NCBI RefSeq assembly: GCF_039535785.1
Contig: NZ_BAAAXV010000005.1
Coordinates: 372,001-436,000, forward strand
DNA length: 64,000 bases
Reading direction: 5' to 3'
Source of the DNA: Nonomuraea helvata
Lineage (GTDB): Bacteria; Actinomycetota; Actinomycetes; Streptosporangiales; Streptosporangiaceae
Part shown: positions 51,704 through 60,150 of the stretch, one piece after another
Layout of the letters: each line of letters begins with the position of its first letter
How positions within the stretch are numbered: position 1 is the stretch's first letter
The notes under the pieces: generated by a model
Databases searched by the model: none
What the model was told of the DNA's origin: nothing
The model's input: the letters and a program-made list of their open reading frames with translations, nothing else
Translations under genes and position numbers: made by a program

Positions 51704-52279
51704 ATGACCATCGACATCCACGATCTGTCGATCATGGGTCGTGCCGTCTTGCGCTGTTCCGGGCCACGCCCGCCGAGCAACACCGACACGCTCGGCCATA
51801 ACAGACAACTCATCCCGAGCCCGAATGGGGACCGCCCGCGTGGCCTGGAAGCCACAGCCCGCCGGCTGCAAGGCCTCGTGCGCAGGGCGAGAGCGGTTCT
51901 CGAGGACCGCCACGCGTCGTGGGAGCTGCCACAGGATCCGGCCTCGATCCCGGCCGGGCGTCACCTCATCAGCAACAAGCTCAGCGAATGGGGGATCCAC
52001 CGGCGCAGTGAGATCATGGACACCATGCAGCTGCTCGCCAGCGAGCTGCTCACCAACGCCGTGGAACATGCCCGTGGGGACCCGGTCCTCACCCTCTCGT
52101 CCCGCGGCGACACTCTTCGCTGCGAGGTCTGGGACGAGGACCCGCGGCTCCCGTGCACCCGGCGGCACGGCCCCAACGACGAGGGCGGGCGTGGGCTCTT
52201 CATGGTCCATCTGCTGGCCAAGCGCTGGGGAGTCGATCTCACTCACACAGGCAAGGCCGTGTGGTTCGAAGCAAGCTGA
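51704..52279 (+). CDS. RsbW-like ATP-binding (HATPase) regulatory protein
   Basis: A 191-residue protein with a GHKL ATPase fold in the second half: N-box ELLTNAVEHA near 115-124, G1-box VWDEDPRLP and G2-box GRGLFMV. Such stand-alone ATPases act as anti-sigma-factor-type kinases or as DNA-linked regulators in actinomycetes. The N-terminal 65 residues are not conserved in a way I recognise, and the true start may be internal. ATG at 51704 follows GGGAGG closely. Confidence 0.82.
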   Translation: MTIDIHDLSIMGRAVLRCSGPRPPSNTDTLGHNRQLIPSPNGDRPRGLEATARRLQGLVRRARAVLEDRHASWELPQDPASIPAGRHLISNKLSEWGIHRRSEIMDTMQLLASELLTNAVEHARGDPVLTLSSRGDTLRCEVWDEDPRLPCTRRHGPNDEGGRGLFMVHLLAKRWGVDLTHTGKAVWFEAS

Positions 52280-52300
52280 CAGCCGCCGCCGGGCCTGGAC

Positions 52301-52738
52301 CTACAGGTCCTCGGGAACGTCGATCATCTTGTTGAGCAGCGGCACGAGCTGCTCTTCCTCGTAATCCAGGTGCGCCTCCAGCTCCGCGCCGAGCCGGTCG
52401 AGCTCGGTCGCAAGTTCGGCGGGATCGCCGGTGTCAAGCAGGGTCCGGATCTGGGCCAGGATGCGCGCCACCACCTGGTGCTCGCCGCGCAGCCGGGTCA
52501 GCACCGCGGCCAGTTCTGGGTGCAGGCCGTCCAGGTGCGGGAAGAGGACGTCGTCCTCGCCGGCATGGTGGGCGTGCAGGGCCTGGCAGAAGGTCAGGCA
52601 GTGCTCTCGGATGCCAGGGCTCCAGCCGGCCGTACGCCGCAGTTCCGCGAGGTCGCGGCGGAAACCGTCGTGCAGCTTCACCAGTTCGTCACCCCATGCG
52701 ATCAGTCGCTGCTCGGCGGCGCTGCCGTCGTGGGTCAT
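52301..52738 (-). CDS. Hemerythrin HHE-domain protein
   Basis: A 145-residue HHE protein; candidate ligands lie in HDGFRRDL, HAHHAGEDDVLFPHL, EHQVVARIL and HLDYEEEQLVPLL. ATG at 52738 overlaps the MFS gene stop (ATGA) and has AGGGGG upstream. It is therefore coupled to the MFS exporter and probably under the same TetR control. A role in oxygen or NO binding is family inference. Confidence 0.88.
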   Translation of the reverse strand: MTHDGSAAEQRLIAWGDELVKLHDGFRRDLAELRRTAGWSPGIREHCLTFCQALHAHHAGEDDVLFPHLDGLHPELAAVLTRLRGEHQVVARILAQIRTLLDTGDPAELATELDRLGAELEAHLDYEEEQLVPLLNKMIDVPEDL

Positions 52739-54084
52739 GCCCATTCCCCCTTCGCCAGGCCCGGAACCCGGGCCAGAGCACCATGCGCGTAACCGAAGAT
52801 CGCGGAGACCAGGGCCGCGAGCGCCGAGGCGCCGAAGCTCCATCCCGCTCCTGAGCCGGACATCACGGCCGCGGTCACCGCGCCGGCCAGGCTGCTTCCG
52901 ACGAGCCTCACCAGGGCGTTCACGCCTCCGGCCGCCGCGGTCTTGGCGGGTTCGACGTGCTCGACGGCCATCGTGCCGAGCGCCGCGTACCCGAGGCCGA
53001 GGCCCACGCCGAGGACTGTCGCCGCCCCGTAGAGGTCGAACGGCCGGTGGTGGGCCAGGCTCAGCCACAGGGTGGCCACGGCCACCAGCGAGGAGCCGCT
53101 GCCGACCAGCGACGAGGCCGGGAAGCGCCGCATGAGACGGCCCGCGAACAGCGAGACCACCAGCATCAGCAGAGCCGCCGGCAGCAGGTACAGGCCGACC
53201 TGGAGCACCGAGGCGCCCAGCGCCGTCTGCGCCACGGACGACAGCGTGGTGATGGCCCCGAACAGCGCGAACCCGAGCAGCAGCGACGCCACCGTCGCGC
53301 CCACCGTCCCCCGGTGCGTCAGCATGGGGATCTCGATCAGCGGCGACGCGGTCCGCCGGGCCGCCGCGATCCACAGGGCGAACACCGCCACGGCCGCTCC
53401 GAGCAGCCCCAAGGTGGGCGGGGACGTCCAGCCCCAGGCCGCGCCCTTCGTGATGGCCAGCAGCAGGCAGACCAGCCAGGCGGCCACCAGCGCGGCGCCC
53501 GCGAGATCGGGACGCCCGTCGGGCGCGGGCGGGGGCGGTTCGGGGACGAAGAGGGCGACGAGCACCAACCCCGCGGCGCCGAGCCCCGCCAGGATCCAGA
53601 ACAGCGCCTGGTACGTGCCGCCGACCAGGCCCGCGAGGATCATGCCCGCGCCGCTGCCGACCCCCATCATGGCGCTCAGCACGCCGATGGCCGTGGGGAG
53701 CCGGTCGCGGGCCACCTGCTGCCTGGCCATGCCCATGGCCAGCGGCAGCAGGGGCGCGACCACGCCTTGCAGCACCCGTCCGGCGATGACGAGGGCGAGC
53801 GTGGTGGCCACGGCGCTCACCAGCGCCCCGATGATCAGCAGGCCGAGGGCGGCCATGGCCACGCGCCGCCTGCCGTACAGGTCGCCGAGGCGCGACAGCA
53901 GCGGGATGGAGACCGCTCCGGACAGCAGCGCGGAGCTCACGATCCAGGAAGCGGAGGTGAGCGGCACGTCGAGCTGACGTTGCAGCAGGGGAAGCAGGGG
54001 CACCACCGCGGTCATCTGCAGGGTTCCCACGGCCACGGCGAACGCGAGCACGCCGACAGCCGCCCAGGGGGACTTTTTATACAT
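52735..54084 (-). CDS. MFS transporter (DHA2-like, drug efflux type)
   Basis: A 449-residue major facilitator with about 13-14 helices. The family A-loop motif is LGDLYGRRRVAMAALG, and the antiporter C-type motif is GVGSGAGMILAGLVGG. It probably exports a toxic compound. The ATG at 54084 lies at the centre of a near-perfect palindrome, so the regulator would cover the start codon. If transcription starts inside the palindrome, the message is nearly leaderless or an internal GTG is used. It forms an operon with the downstream hemerythrin gene. Confidence 0.88.
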   Translation of the reverse strand: MYKKSPWAAVGVLAFAVAVGTLQMTAVVPLLPLLQRQLDVPLTSASWIVSSALLSGAVSIPLLSRLGDLYGRRRVAMAALGLLIIGALVSAVATTLALVIAGRVLQGVVAPLLPLAMGMARQQVARDRLPTAIGVLSAMMGVGSGAGMILAGLVGGTYQALFWILAGLGAAGLVLVALFVPEPPPPAPDGRPDLAGAALVAAWLVCLLLAITKGAAWGWTSPPTLGLLGAAVAVFALWIAAARRTASPLIEIPMLTHRGTVGATVASLLLGFALFGAITTLSSVAQTALGASVLQVGLYLLPAALLMLVVSLFAGRLMRRFPASSLVGSGSSLVAVATLWLSLAHHRPFDLYGAATVLGVGLGLGYAALGTMAVEHVEPAKTAAAGGVNALVRLVGSSLAGAVTAAVMSGSGAGWSFGASALAALVSAIFGYAHGALARVPGLAKGEWA

Positions 54085-54095
54085 GTATAGAAAGT
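54072..54095. promoter_or_regulatory. 24-bp operator between MFS and TetR genes
   Basis: A palindrome with 11 of 12 matched base pairs: outer ACTTT/AAAGT arms and the perfect core TATACATGTATA at 54078-54089. It spans the MFS start codon and ends 11 nt before the TetR start. Such a site is typical of a TetR operator. Confidence 0.85.
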
Positions 54096-54106
54096 AACAT
54101 GACAGG

Positions 54107-54751
54107 ATGCCGGCGCGTACGGGGCGGCCCCCCAAGATCTCCAGAGCGGACATCGTGTCCGCGGCCCACCGCATCATCGGCGAGGAGGGCGTACCGGGCC
54201 TGACCATGCGCAGGCTCGCCCGCGAGGTGGGCACCACGCCGATGGCGCTCTACCACCACGTCCAGGACAAGGACGAGCTGCTCCTGCTCCTCCTCGACGA
54301 CTACGCGAGCGGCATGCCCCGGCCGGAGCTGCCCGACGAGCCTGAGGACGAGCGCATCGTGGCCGCCGCCGTCGCCATGCGGCAGGCGCTGACCGGCGTG
54401 CCGTGGACCGTCGAGGTGCTCAGGGCCGACGACCTGATGTCCGTCCACGCGCTGTGGTATCCGGAGAGCATCATCGACGCGGCCGTACGCGCCGGGCTCA
54501 CCCCGGAGGCGGCCGTGGACCTCTACCGGATCATCTGGCACTACACCGCGGGCGAGATCACCGCGCGGGCGGCCGCCGGCCGCCGGCGCGAGGGCGGCAG
54601 GCCGACGTACCGCGGCCGGCTGTTCGCCGACCTCGACGCGGCCGAGCTGCCGCGCCTGGCCGCGCTGGGCGAACGCTGGGAGGAGCTGACCGCCCGCGAC
54701 ACCTACGAGAAGGGCGTACGGGCGATCGTGCGCGGCCTGCTGAACCCCTAA
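54107..54751 (+). CDS. TetR-family regulator of the MFS-hemerythrin operon
   Basis: A 214-residue TetR protein of the TetR_C-type: HTH at about 12-57 (ISRADIVSAAHRIIGEEGVPGLTMRRLAREVGTTPMALYHHV). The ATG at 54107 is only 22 nt from the divergent MFS start, so both promoters share the palindromic site. The ribosome-binding region is almost absent (AGG directly before ATG), suggesting leaderless translation. Its end overlaps the convergent Gfo/Idh gene by 4 nt. Confidence 0.9.
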   Translation: MPARTGRPPKISRADIVSAAHRIIGEEGVPGLTMRRLAREVGTTPMALYHHVQDKDELLLLLLDDYASGMPRPELPDEPEDERIVAAAVAMRQALTGVPWTVEVLRADDLMSVHALWYPESIIDAAVRAGLTPEAAVDLYRIIWHYTAGEITARAAAGRRREGGRPTYRGRLFADLDAAELPRLAALGERWEELTARDTYEKGVRAIVRGLLNP

Positions 54752-55872
54752 CCCCTGCCGGCGCGTTCCTCCGTGAGCGCGGCCGTCGGCGTCCCCCAGA
54801 ACTCGAGTCTCGTACGGATCTCCTCGGGCACGGCGTGGGTCAGCGCGTCGCGATAGGCCTCGTCCAGCAGCGCGTCGATCTCGACGCGCCTGCCCGACTC
54901 CGCGGAGCGGACGGCCGCCGCCACCATGGCGAGACTGCGGATGTTGCCGGCGATCGTCCCTGACGGCTCCACGCCCGTACGCAGCGCCGCGACGAATTCC
55001 ACGAGCGCTCCGGCGATCTGCTCGTTGCGGCCCGGCGGCACGGCGACCGCGCCGCTGACGCTGGAGGCGACCTGGTCCTCGCCGTCCCAGGTGGCCGTGC
55101 CCTCGGAGCCGGAGGCTCGCCACTCGCCGTTCCAGGACGTCTCCAGACCGTCCGCGCACCAGCTCCCGGTGAACACGTAGCGGGCGCCGTCGTCGAAACG
55201 GAAGTTCGCCGTCGCCGCCGCGTCGCCCCGATACCAGCTCCAGGCCGGGTTCCAGCTCTCGCAGACGACGGAGACCGGCTCCGCGCCGAGCAGGTACCGG
55301 GCGGCGTCGAAGGCGTGGATGGCCATGTCGACCAGCAGCGGCTGCTCCATCTCGTCGCGGAAGCCGCCGAACCTCGGTCCGCGGAAGAAATCGGTGGTGA
55401 GCAGCCCGACCGTGCCGAGCTCGGCGACCCGGCTCCGGTACTCCGCCAGGGCGGCGAAGTACCGGCGCGACTGGCTGATCATCAGCAGCTGCCCGGACGC
55501 CTCGGCGGCCGCGGCCTGGACGAGCGCCTCCGCGAGCGTCGGGGCCGCCGGTTTCTCGCACAGGACCGGCAGCCCGGCGAACAACGCCTCGGTGTTGACC
55601 GCGCCGTGCGCGGCCGGAACGGTGACGTTTACGACCGCGTCCGGCGCGGTGGGCGCGAGGATCTCGCCGAGTGATGCGCCCACCTTGGCGTCGCCGCCGA
55701 CGGCCCGTACGGCCTCCTGTGCCAGCTCCGTGTCGAGGTCGACCACCCCGACGAGCTCGACGTCGTCGGAGTCGGTCAGGGTCCGTATCCAGGCGCGCCC
55801 CATCGAGCCGGCCCCGACCTGGACGACACGGAGCGGGCGCGCCGGGTCGGCGGCACGGGCGAAGGCACTCAC
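54748..55872 (-). CDS. Gfo/Idh/MocA-family oxidoreductase
   Basis: A 374-residue NAD(P)-dependent sugar-type dehydrogenase. The Rossmann loop VVQVGAGSMGRAWI is near 16-29, CEKPAA holds the conserved lysine and LLVDMAIHAFDAARYLL the active-site helix with D-x-x-x-H. GTG at 55872 overlaps the ThuA stop (GTGA). Partnered with ThuA under a LacI regulator, it probably oxidises a sugar or inositol derivative. Confidence 0.9.
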   Translation of the reverse strand: MSAFARAADPARPLRVVQVGAGSMGRAWIRTLTDSDDVELVGVVDLDTELAQEAVRAVGGDAKVGASLGEILAPTAPDAVVNVTVPAAHGAVNTEALFAGLPVLCEKPAAPTLAEALVQAAAAEASGQLLMISQSRRYFAALAEYRSRVAELGTVGLLTTDFFRGPRFGGFRDEMEQPLLVDMAIHAFDAARYLLGAEPVSVVCESWNPAWSWYRGDAAATANFRFDDGARYVFTGSWCADGLETSWNGEWRASGSEGTATWDGEDQVASSVSGAVAVPPGRNEQIAGALVEFVAALRTGVEPSGTIAGNIRSLAMVAAAVRSAESGRRVEIDALLDEAYRDALTHAVPEEIRTRLEFWGTPTAALTEERAGRG

Positions 55873-56654
55873 TCGGCGCGCTCCTTGTTGTTCATGGCGC
55901 CGCGGTAACCGTGACCGTTGAAGAAGTCGCCCATGTCGTAGCGGAGCAGGATGGGCAGCTCCCGCTGTGACCGGTCACCGGCCGCCCACTCGACGCCGTT
56001 GGCGATGACGTGCAGGACGTCCGGGTGGTGGTACACCGGGTAGTCCTGGTCGCCGGGGCTGAAGTAGAAGATCCTGCCGTTGCCGCGCCGGAAGGTGCAG
56101 CCGCTGCGGAAGACCTCGCCGCCGGTGAAGGAGCTGATGAAGATCAGCTCGTCGGGTGTCGGGATGTCGAACTGCTCGCCGTACATCTCCTGGGCGGGGA
56201 TCTCGATGGGGTGCGGGATGCCGCGGGCGATGGGATGGGTCGGGTTCACCGTCCAGACCAGCTCGCGGTCGTTCTCGCTACGCCAGCGCAGGGTGCACGT
56301 GGTGCCCATGAGCTTGACGAAGATCTTCGACCAGTGGCCGGAGTGCAGCACGATCAGCCCCATGCCTGACAGGACGTGCCGGTGCACCCGCTCGACCACC
56401 TCGTCGGCCACCTCCGCGTGAGCGGCATGCCCCCACCAGATGAGCACGTCGGTGTTCTCGAGCACCTCCTCGGTCAGGCCGTGCTCGGGATCGTCCAGCG
56501 TGGCCGTGGCGACGGTCGCCTTCTCGCCCAGCCAGCCCTCGATGCCCCGCCGGATGGCGTTGTGCATGCCGTCCGGGTAGATCTCGGCCACACGGGGTTC
56601 GACCTGCTCGTGGCGGTTCTCGCCCCATACGGTGACGTTCAGCTGCACGCGCAT
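55869..56654 (-). CDS. ThuA-like trehalose-utilisation family protein
   Basis: A 261-residue ThuA-domain protein: NVTVWGENRHEQ opens it, DVLIWWGHAAH and GLIVLHSGHWSKIF are class I amidotransferase-like strands, and YHHPDVLHVIANGVEWA closes it. ThuA/ThuB pairs are linked with oxidation of disaccharides to 3-keto sugars in rhizobia. ATG at 56654 follows AAAGGA closely. Together with the coupled Gfo/Idh gene it matches a ThuAB-like pair. Confidence 0.88.
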   Translation of the reverse strand: MRVQLNVTVWGENRHEQVEPRVAEIYPDGMHNAIRRGIEGWLGEKATVATATLDDPEHGLTEEVLENTDVLIWWGHAAHAEVADEVVERVHRHVLSGMGLIVLHSGHWSKIFVKLMGTTCTLRWRSENDRELVWTVNPTHPIARGIPHPIEIPAQEMYGEQFDIPTPDELIFISSFTGGEVFRSGCTFRRGNGRIFYFSPGDQDYPVYHHPDVLHVIANGVEWAAGDRSQRELPILLRYDMGDFFNGHGYRGAMNNKERAE

Positions 56655-56738
56655 TCCTTTCTCATTTGATCGCGCCGTTGATGGTGCCCGCCGGGATGGA
56701 GGGGGACGCATCGCTCTCAAGGGATGGACAATAGGGAT

Positions 56739-56819
56739 GTAAAGCGCTTAACCGAGCTCGTTCGTGATGCATGGTGCGCCTGTCGCTCTGTGATGTCAAT
56801 AACTAGTTAAGCGATTTAC
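56739..56819. promoter_or_regulatory. Pair of LacI-type operators between thuA-like and lacI-like genes
   Basis: GTAAAGCGCTTAAC at 56739-56752 and, on the other strand, GTAAATCGCTTAAC at 56806-56819 differ by one base. They share the central CG typical of LacI-family sites. Centres are 67 bp apart, which could allow looping. Confidence 0.85.
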
Positions 56820-56883
56820 CGAGGCAGCCACGATAGGGTTACCCTGCTCTTCGCGCGCCCTCACGAGCCGGGAGGCAGCATCC

Positions 56884-57900
56884 ATGGTCACGATGCGCGA
56901 CGTCGCGGAACGCGCCAATGTCTCCATCGCCACGGTCTCCTTCGTCCTCAACGGGACCAAGCGGGTCGCGCCGGAGACGCGCGCCCGCATCGAGGCGGCC
57001 ATCGAGGAGCTCGACTACAAGCGGAACGTCGTCGCCCGCGCCCTGGCCAGCTCGCACACGCGCATCCTCGCGCTGCTGCACCCCTGCCGCGAGGCCTGGC
57101 CGAACGCCACCGGCAACCGGTTCGTCATGAGCGCCGCCAACGGCGCTCGCGAGCGCGGCTACGACTTCGTCCTGTGGCCCCTGAACGACGACGAGCAGAT
57201 GTCCCACCTGCTCGCCGGCGGTCTCGTCGACGGCGTGCTGCTCATGGAGGTCCAGCTCCGCGACCCCCGCGTCGACCGGCTCATCGCCTCCGGGCTCCCC
57301 TTCGCGCTGATCGGGCGGACCGAGGACGAGGAGCTGCCGTACGTCGACATGGACTTCGCCACCACGATCGACCAGGCGGTCGAGCATCTCCGCTCGTTCG
57401 GCCACCGGCGCATGGCGCTCGTCACCCTGCGCATGAAGGACCCGGCCGGGAACGAGCCGGGCTGGATCACGCGGGTGAAATCCGCCTACCTCGACGCGAT
57501 GGCGGCCCTCGGCGAGCCGGCCACCGTCATCACCGTGGAGGGCTCCTCGGCCGGAGGGCGGGAGGCGGCCCGCCTGCTCAGCGAGGACTTCCCGGAGGCG
57601 ACGGCCGTCATCCTGGTGAACGAGCGCGCCTCGGCGGGGCTGATCAAGGGATCACGAGCGCTCGGCCGCACCGTACCGGACGACCTGTCGGTCATCTCCG
57701 CGGCGACCAGCGCCGAGCTCGGCGAGATGATCGAGCCGTCCCTCACCGTCATGGCGGCCCCGGCCGGCCAGTTGGGACGCCTCGGCGTGAACGCCCTGAT
57801 CGACCAGCTCGAAGGGGCCCAGGACGCGCCTCCTCACGTCCTCATCCCCTGCACTCTGGTCCCGGGCCAGTCAGTCGGCCCCGCCCCGATTCGCCAGTAG
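56884..57900 (+). CDS. LacI-family transcriptional regulator
   Basis: A 338-residue LacI regulator: HTH TMRDVAERANVSIATVSFVLNG in the first 25 residues, hinge KRNVVARALAS and a periplasmic-binding-like sugar domain. ATG at 56884 has GGGAGG upstream. The two palindromic sites in front of it and the divergent ThuA-Gfo/Idh operon make autoregulation and control of that operon very likely; the inducer is probably a carbohydrate. Confidence 0.92.
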   Translation: MVTMRDVAERANVSIATVSFVLNGTKRVAPETRARIEAAIEELDYKRNVVARALASSHTRILALLHPCREAWPNATGNRFVMSAANGARERGYDFVLWPLNDDEQMSHLLAGGLVDGVLLMEVQLRDPRVDRLIASGLPFALIGRTEDEELPYVDMDFATTIDQAVEHLRSFGHRRMALVTLRMKDPAGNEPGWITRVKSAYLDAMAALGEPATVITVEGSSAGGREAARLLSEDFPEATAVILVNERASAGLIKGSRALGRTVPDDLSVISAATSAELGEMIEPSLTVMAAPAGQLGRLGVNALIDQLEGAQDAPPHVLIPCTLVPGQSVGPAPIRQ

Positions 57901-58633
57901 CCGTTGGACGATCACACCGATCAGCAGCGGGACCACCGCCCACCCGGCGAGCACGGTGAACGCCGCCCAGGTCGGCATGGTGTCGGGCAGCTGCTCGATC
58001 AGCTGGAGCGCCGGATACGTGGGCAGGAACCTGTTGATCTCCTTGCCCCAGGGCAGCACGGTGGCGACGAACGGCAGCAGGAGAACCACGGCCACCAGCG
58101 CCGCGCTCGCCACGACCCCGTTGCGCAGGATCGCGCCGAGGGCCAGCCCGAGCAGCGTGGTCACCACGATCATGAGCGTTCCGCCGCCGATCACCTTCCA
58201 GGCCCCCGGCGGGCAGCAGCGACGGGTGGAACTCCGCCGCCACGAGCCGCCCGTAGAGATAGCCCGGGACCGCGATGAGCAGCGAGCCGGCGATCGCGGC
58301 CCCGCCCAGCACCACTGCCTTGGCCAGCAGCACTCGCGCTCTGGACGGCATGGCGACGAGGGTCGTGTCGATCATGCCGGACGCGTGCTCGCCGGTGATC
58401 GTCATCGCGCACAGCATGCCGAGCGGCAGCTGGGCCAGGATCACCCCCACGTAGACGGCCACGATGATGCCCATGGCGGCCTGGTCGGGCGTGTGGCCGT
58501 GGTTCCAGCGCGAGATGACGGTGGCGGCGCCCAGCGCGGTGAGCGCGAGCGACACCAGCACCCCGATGCCCAGCGCCCACCAGGTCGAACGGAGCGTGCG
58601 CAGCTTGATCCACTCTGCGGCGACCGCGCTCAC
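57871..58633 (-). pseudogene. ABC-2 type permease, frameshifted
   Basis: Two frames together give a six-helix ABC-2 permease. The first frame starts at GTG 58633 (VSAVAAEWIKLRTLRSTWWA) and runs to FHPSLLPAG. The second resumes as AWKVIGGGTLMIVVTTLLG and ends LLANRGGAD. One extra base in the C5 run at 58203-58207 (G5 on the coding strand) separates them. It is either a real mutation or a sequence error. The GTG overlaps the stop of the truncated ATPase (GTGA). Confidence 0.85.
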
Positions 58634-58862
58634 GGCTCGTTCCTCCCGACGACGTCCATGAACACGTCCTCCAGCGACAGGCCGGGCCGTACCAACTCCG
58701 TGATCTTCGCGTCGGCGAGCAGCCTGCCCCGCGCGATGACGATCAGGTGGTCGGCCGTGACCGCCATCTCGTTCATCAGATGGCTCGACACGAGGACGGT
58801 CCGGCCCTCGGCGGCGAGCGACTTGAGCAGGCCGCGCATCCAGCGGATCCAGCGGTTCGTCG
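58630..58862 (-). pseudogene. ABC transporter ATPase, 3' remnant
   Basis: Only about 77 C-terminal codons remain: RGLLKSLAAEGRTVLVSSHL with MNEMAVTADHLIVIARGRLL, ending DVVGRNEP. The H-loop histidine survives, but Walker A, signature and Walker B are missing. Upstream coding sequence is lost at about 58860, where a LuxR remnant begins on the other strand. Confidence 0.85.
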
Positions 58863-58879
58863 ATCCGGCACCACCGCCC

Positions 58880-59077
58880 CGCGGCCTTGCCATAACCGAG
58901 CGCGAGCGTGAGGTCCTCGTCCTGGTGGCCCGGGGCCTGTCCAACGCGGAGATCACCCGCACCCTGTACGTCAGCCTCAGCACGGTGAAGACCCACGTCA
59001 GCAGCCTGCTGACCAAGCTCGACGCCCGCAGCCGCGTCCATCTGGTCAGCGCCGCCTACAAGGCCCGCCTCGTCTGT
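58880..59077 (+). pseudogene. LuxR-type regulator, 3' remnant
   Basis: An HTH of the NarL/LuxR type is readable: ITEREREVLVLVARGLSNAE, then ITRTLYVSLSTVKTHVSSLL and TKLDARSRVHLVSAAYKARL. The receiver domain that should precede it is absent, and no stop follows at the usual place. It points away from the ATPase remnant. Confidence 0.85.
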
Positions 59078-59190
59078 GCGGAACCGGCCGTACATGTCCG
59101 GATCCGGCCGGACGCGCCCCGGCGCCACGGAACATCCTTTCTTCTCGTTGACGTGCGGTGCCGCCGCGCCCCGATCGAGAAGGAGCTCTC

Positions 59191-59487
59191 ATGCTCGCCA
59201 AGGTGTTCCCCATCAACCTCAAGCCCGGCAAGCAGGCCGAGGCGGAGGCCATCGTCCGCGAGTTCGCGCCGAAGGGCCCCGAGCAGGAGGACGGCACGCT
59301 GTCGTTCCGCGTCTACCGCGACCCGGCCAACGTCGACTACCTGCTCTTCGTGGAGCACTTCGCCGACCAGGCCGCCTACGACGCCCACACCGGCTCCCCC
59401 GCCTACCAGGAGCTCATCGCCGGCCGGTTCGCGGAGCTGATCGTGGAGTTCGTCGAGATCGACCACGAACTCCTGGTCAGCATCTAG
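59191..59487 (+). CDS. Antibiotic biosynthesis monooxygenase (ABM)-domain protein
   Basis: A 98-residue dimeric alpha-beta-barrel-type protein: KVFPINLKPGKQAEAEAIVREFA, then TLSFRVYRDPANVDYLLFVEHF and AYDAHTGSPAYQELIAG. Such proteins act as small quinol monooxygenases or are structural relatives. ATG at 59191 has AAGGAG 5 nt upstream. It appears intact, unlike its neighbours. Confidence 0.85.
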   Translation: MLAKVFPINLKPGKQAEAEAIVREFAPKGPEQEDGTLSFRVYRDPANVDYLLFVEHFADQAAYDAHTGSPAYQELIAGRFAELIVEFVEIDHELLVSI

Positions 59488-59488
59488 C

Positions 59489-60046
59489 ATGACGCCGACC
59501 ACGAAGACGCGGGCGGCCACCGTCCGGGCGGTGATCGAGGCCGGCGCGGTGGGCGTCAACCTCGAGGACTCCCCCGGTCCCGGCGGCGCGCCCGTGCTGA
59601 CACCGCAGGACCAGGCCCGGCGGATCGCCACGGCGCGGGCGGCGGCGGAGGCCGCCGGGGTCGACCTTTTCGTCAACGCCCGTACCGACGTCCACCTGGC
59701 CGGGGTGGGCGCGCCCGGGGACCGGCTCGCCGACGTGGAGTCGCGGGCGCGGGTCTACGCCGACGCGGGCGCCGACGGGCTGTTCGTGCCGGGCCTGCTG
59801 GACCTGGACGCCGTCGCCCGCCTGGCCGGCGGGCCGTTGCCGCTGAACGTGATGGCCGGGCCCGGCGCCCCGCCGGTGGACGAGCTGGCGGCGGCAGGCG
59901 TCGCGCGGGTGAGCGTCGGCTCGGCGATCGCCCAGTCCGCCTACGGGCTGGCCGCGCGAGCGGCCGCCGAGCTGCTCGCCGGCGGCACGTACGCGGCGCT
60001 CGCGAACGGCCTCGACTACGGCGCGCTCAACGCAGTCTTCCCGTAG
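59489..60046 (+). pseudogene. PEP mutase/isocitrate lyase-like protein, 5'-truncated
   Basis: An open frame of 185 codons from ATG 59489 covers only the last two-thirds of a PEP mutase/isocitrate lyase-family barrel: RAVIEAGAVGVNLEDSPG, DLFVNARTD and PLNVMAGPG are recognisable. About 70-90 N-terminal residues with the first barrel strands and active-site loop are missing. The frame begins right after the ABM gene stop, so expression is possible but activity is unlikely. Confidence 0.75.
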
Positions 60047-60133
60047 GGCGGCTCTGTGGGGCGTCGGCGCGTTCCGGCGGCTCTGTGGGGCGTCGGCGCG
60101 TTCCGGCGGCTCTGTGGGGCGTCGGCGCTTGCC
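60047..60133. repeat. Three copies of a 29-bp tandem repeat
   Basis: Units start at 60047, 60076 and 60105 and begin GGCGGCTCTGTGGGGCGTCG. Copies 1 and 2 are identical, and copy 3 differs only in its last few bases. It lies between two pseudogenes, directly after the stop of the truncated isocitrate lyase-like frame. Confidence 0.92.
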
Positions 60134-60150
60134 GGCGCCCCTTCCCCGTT

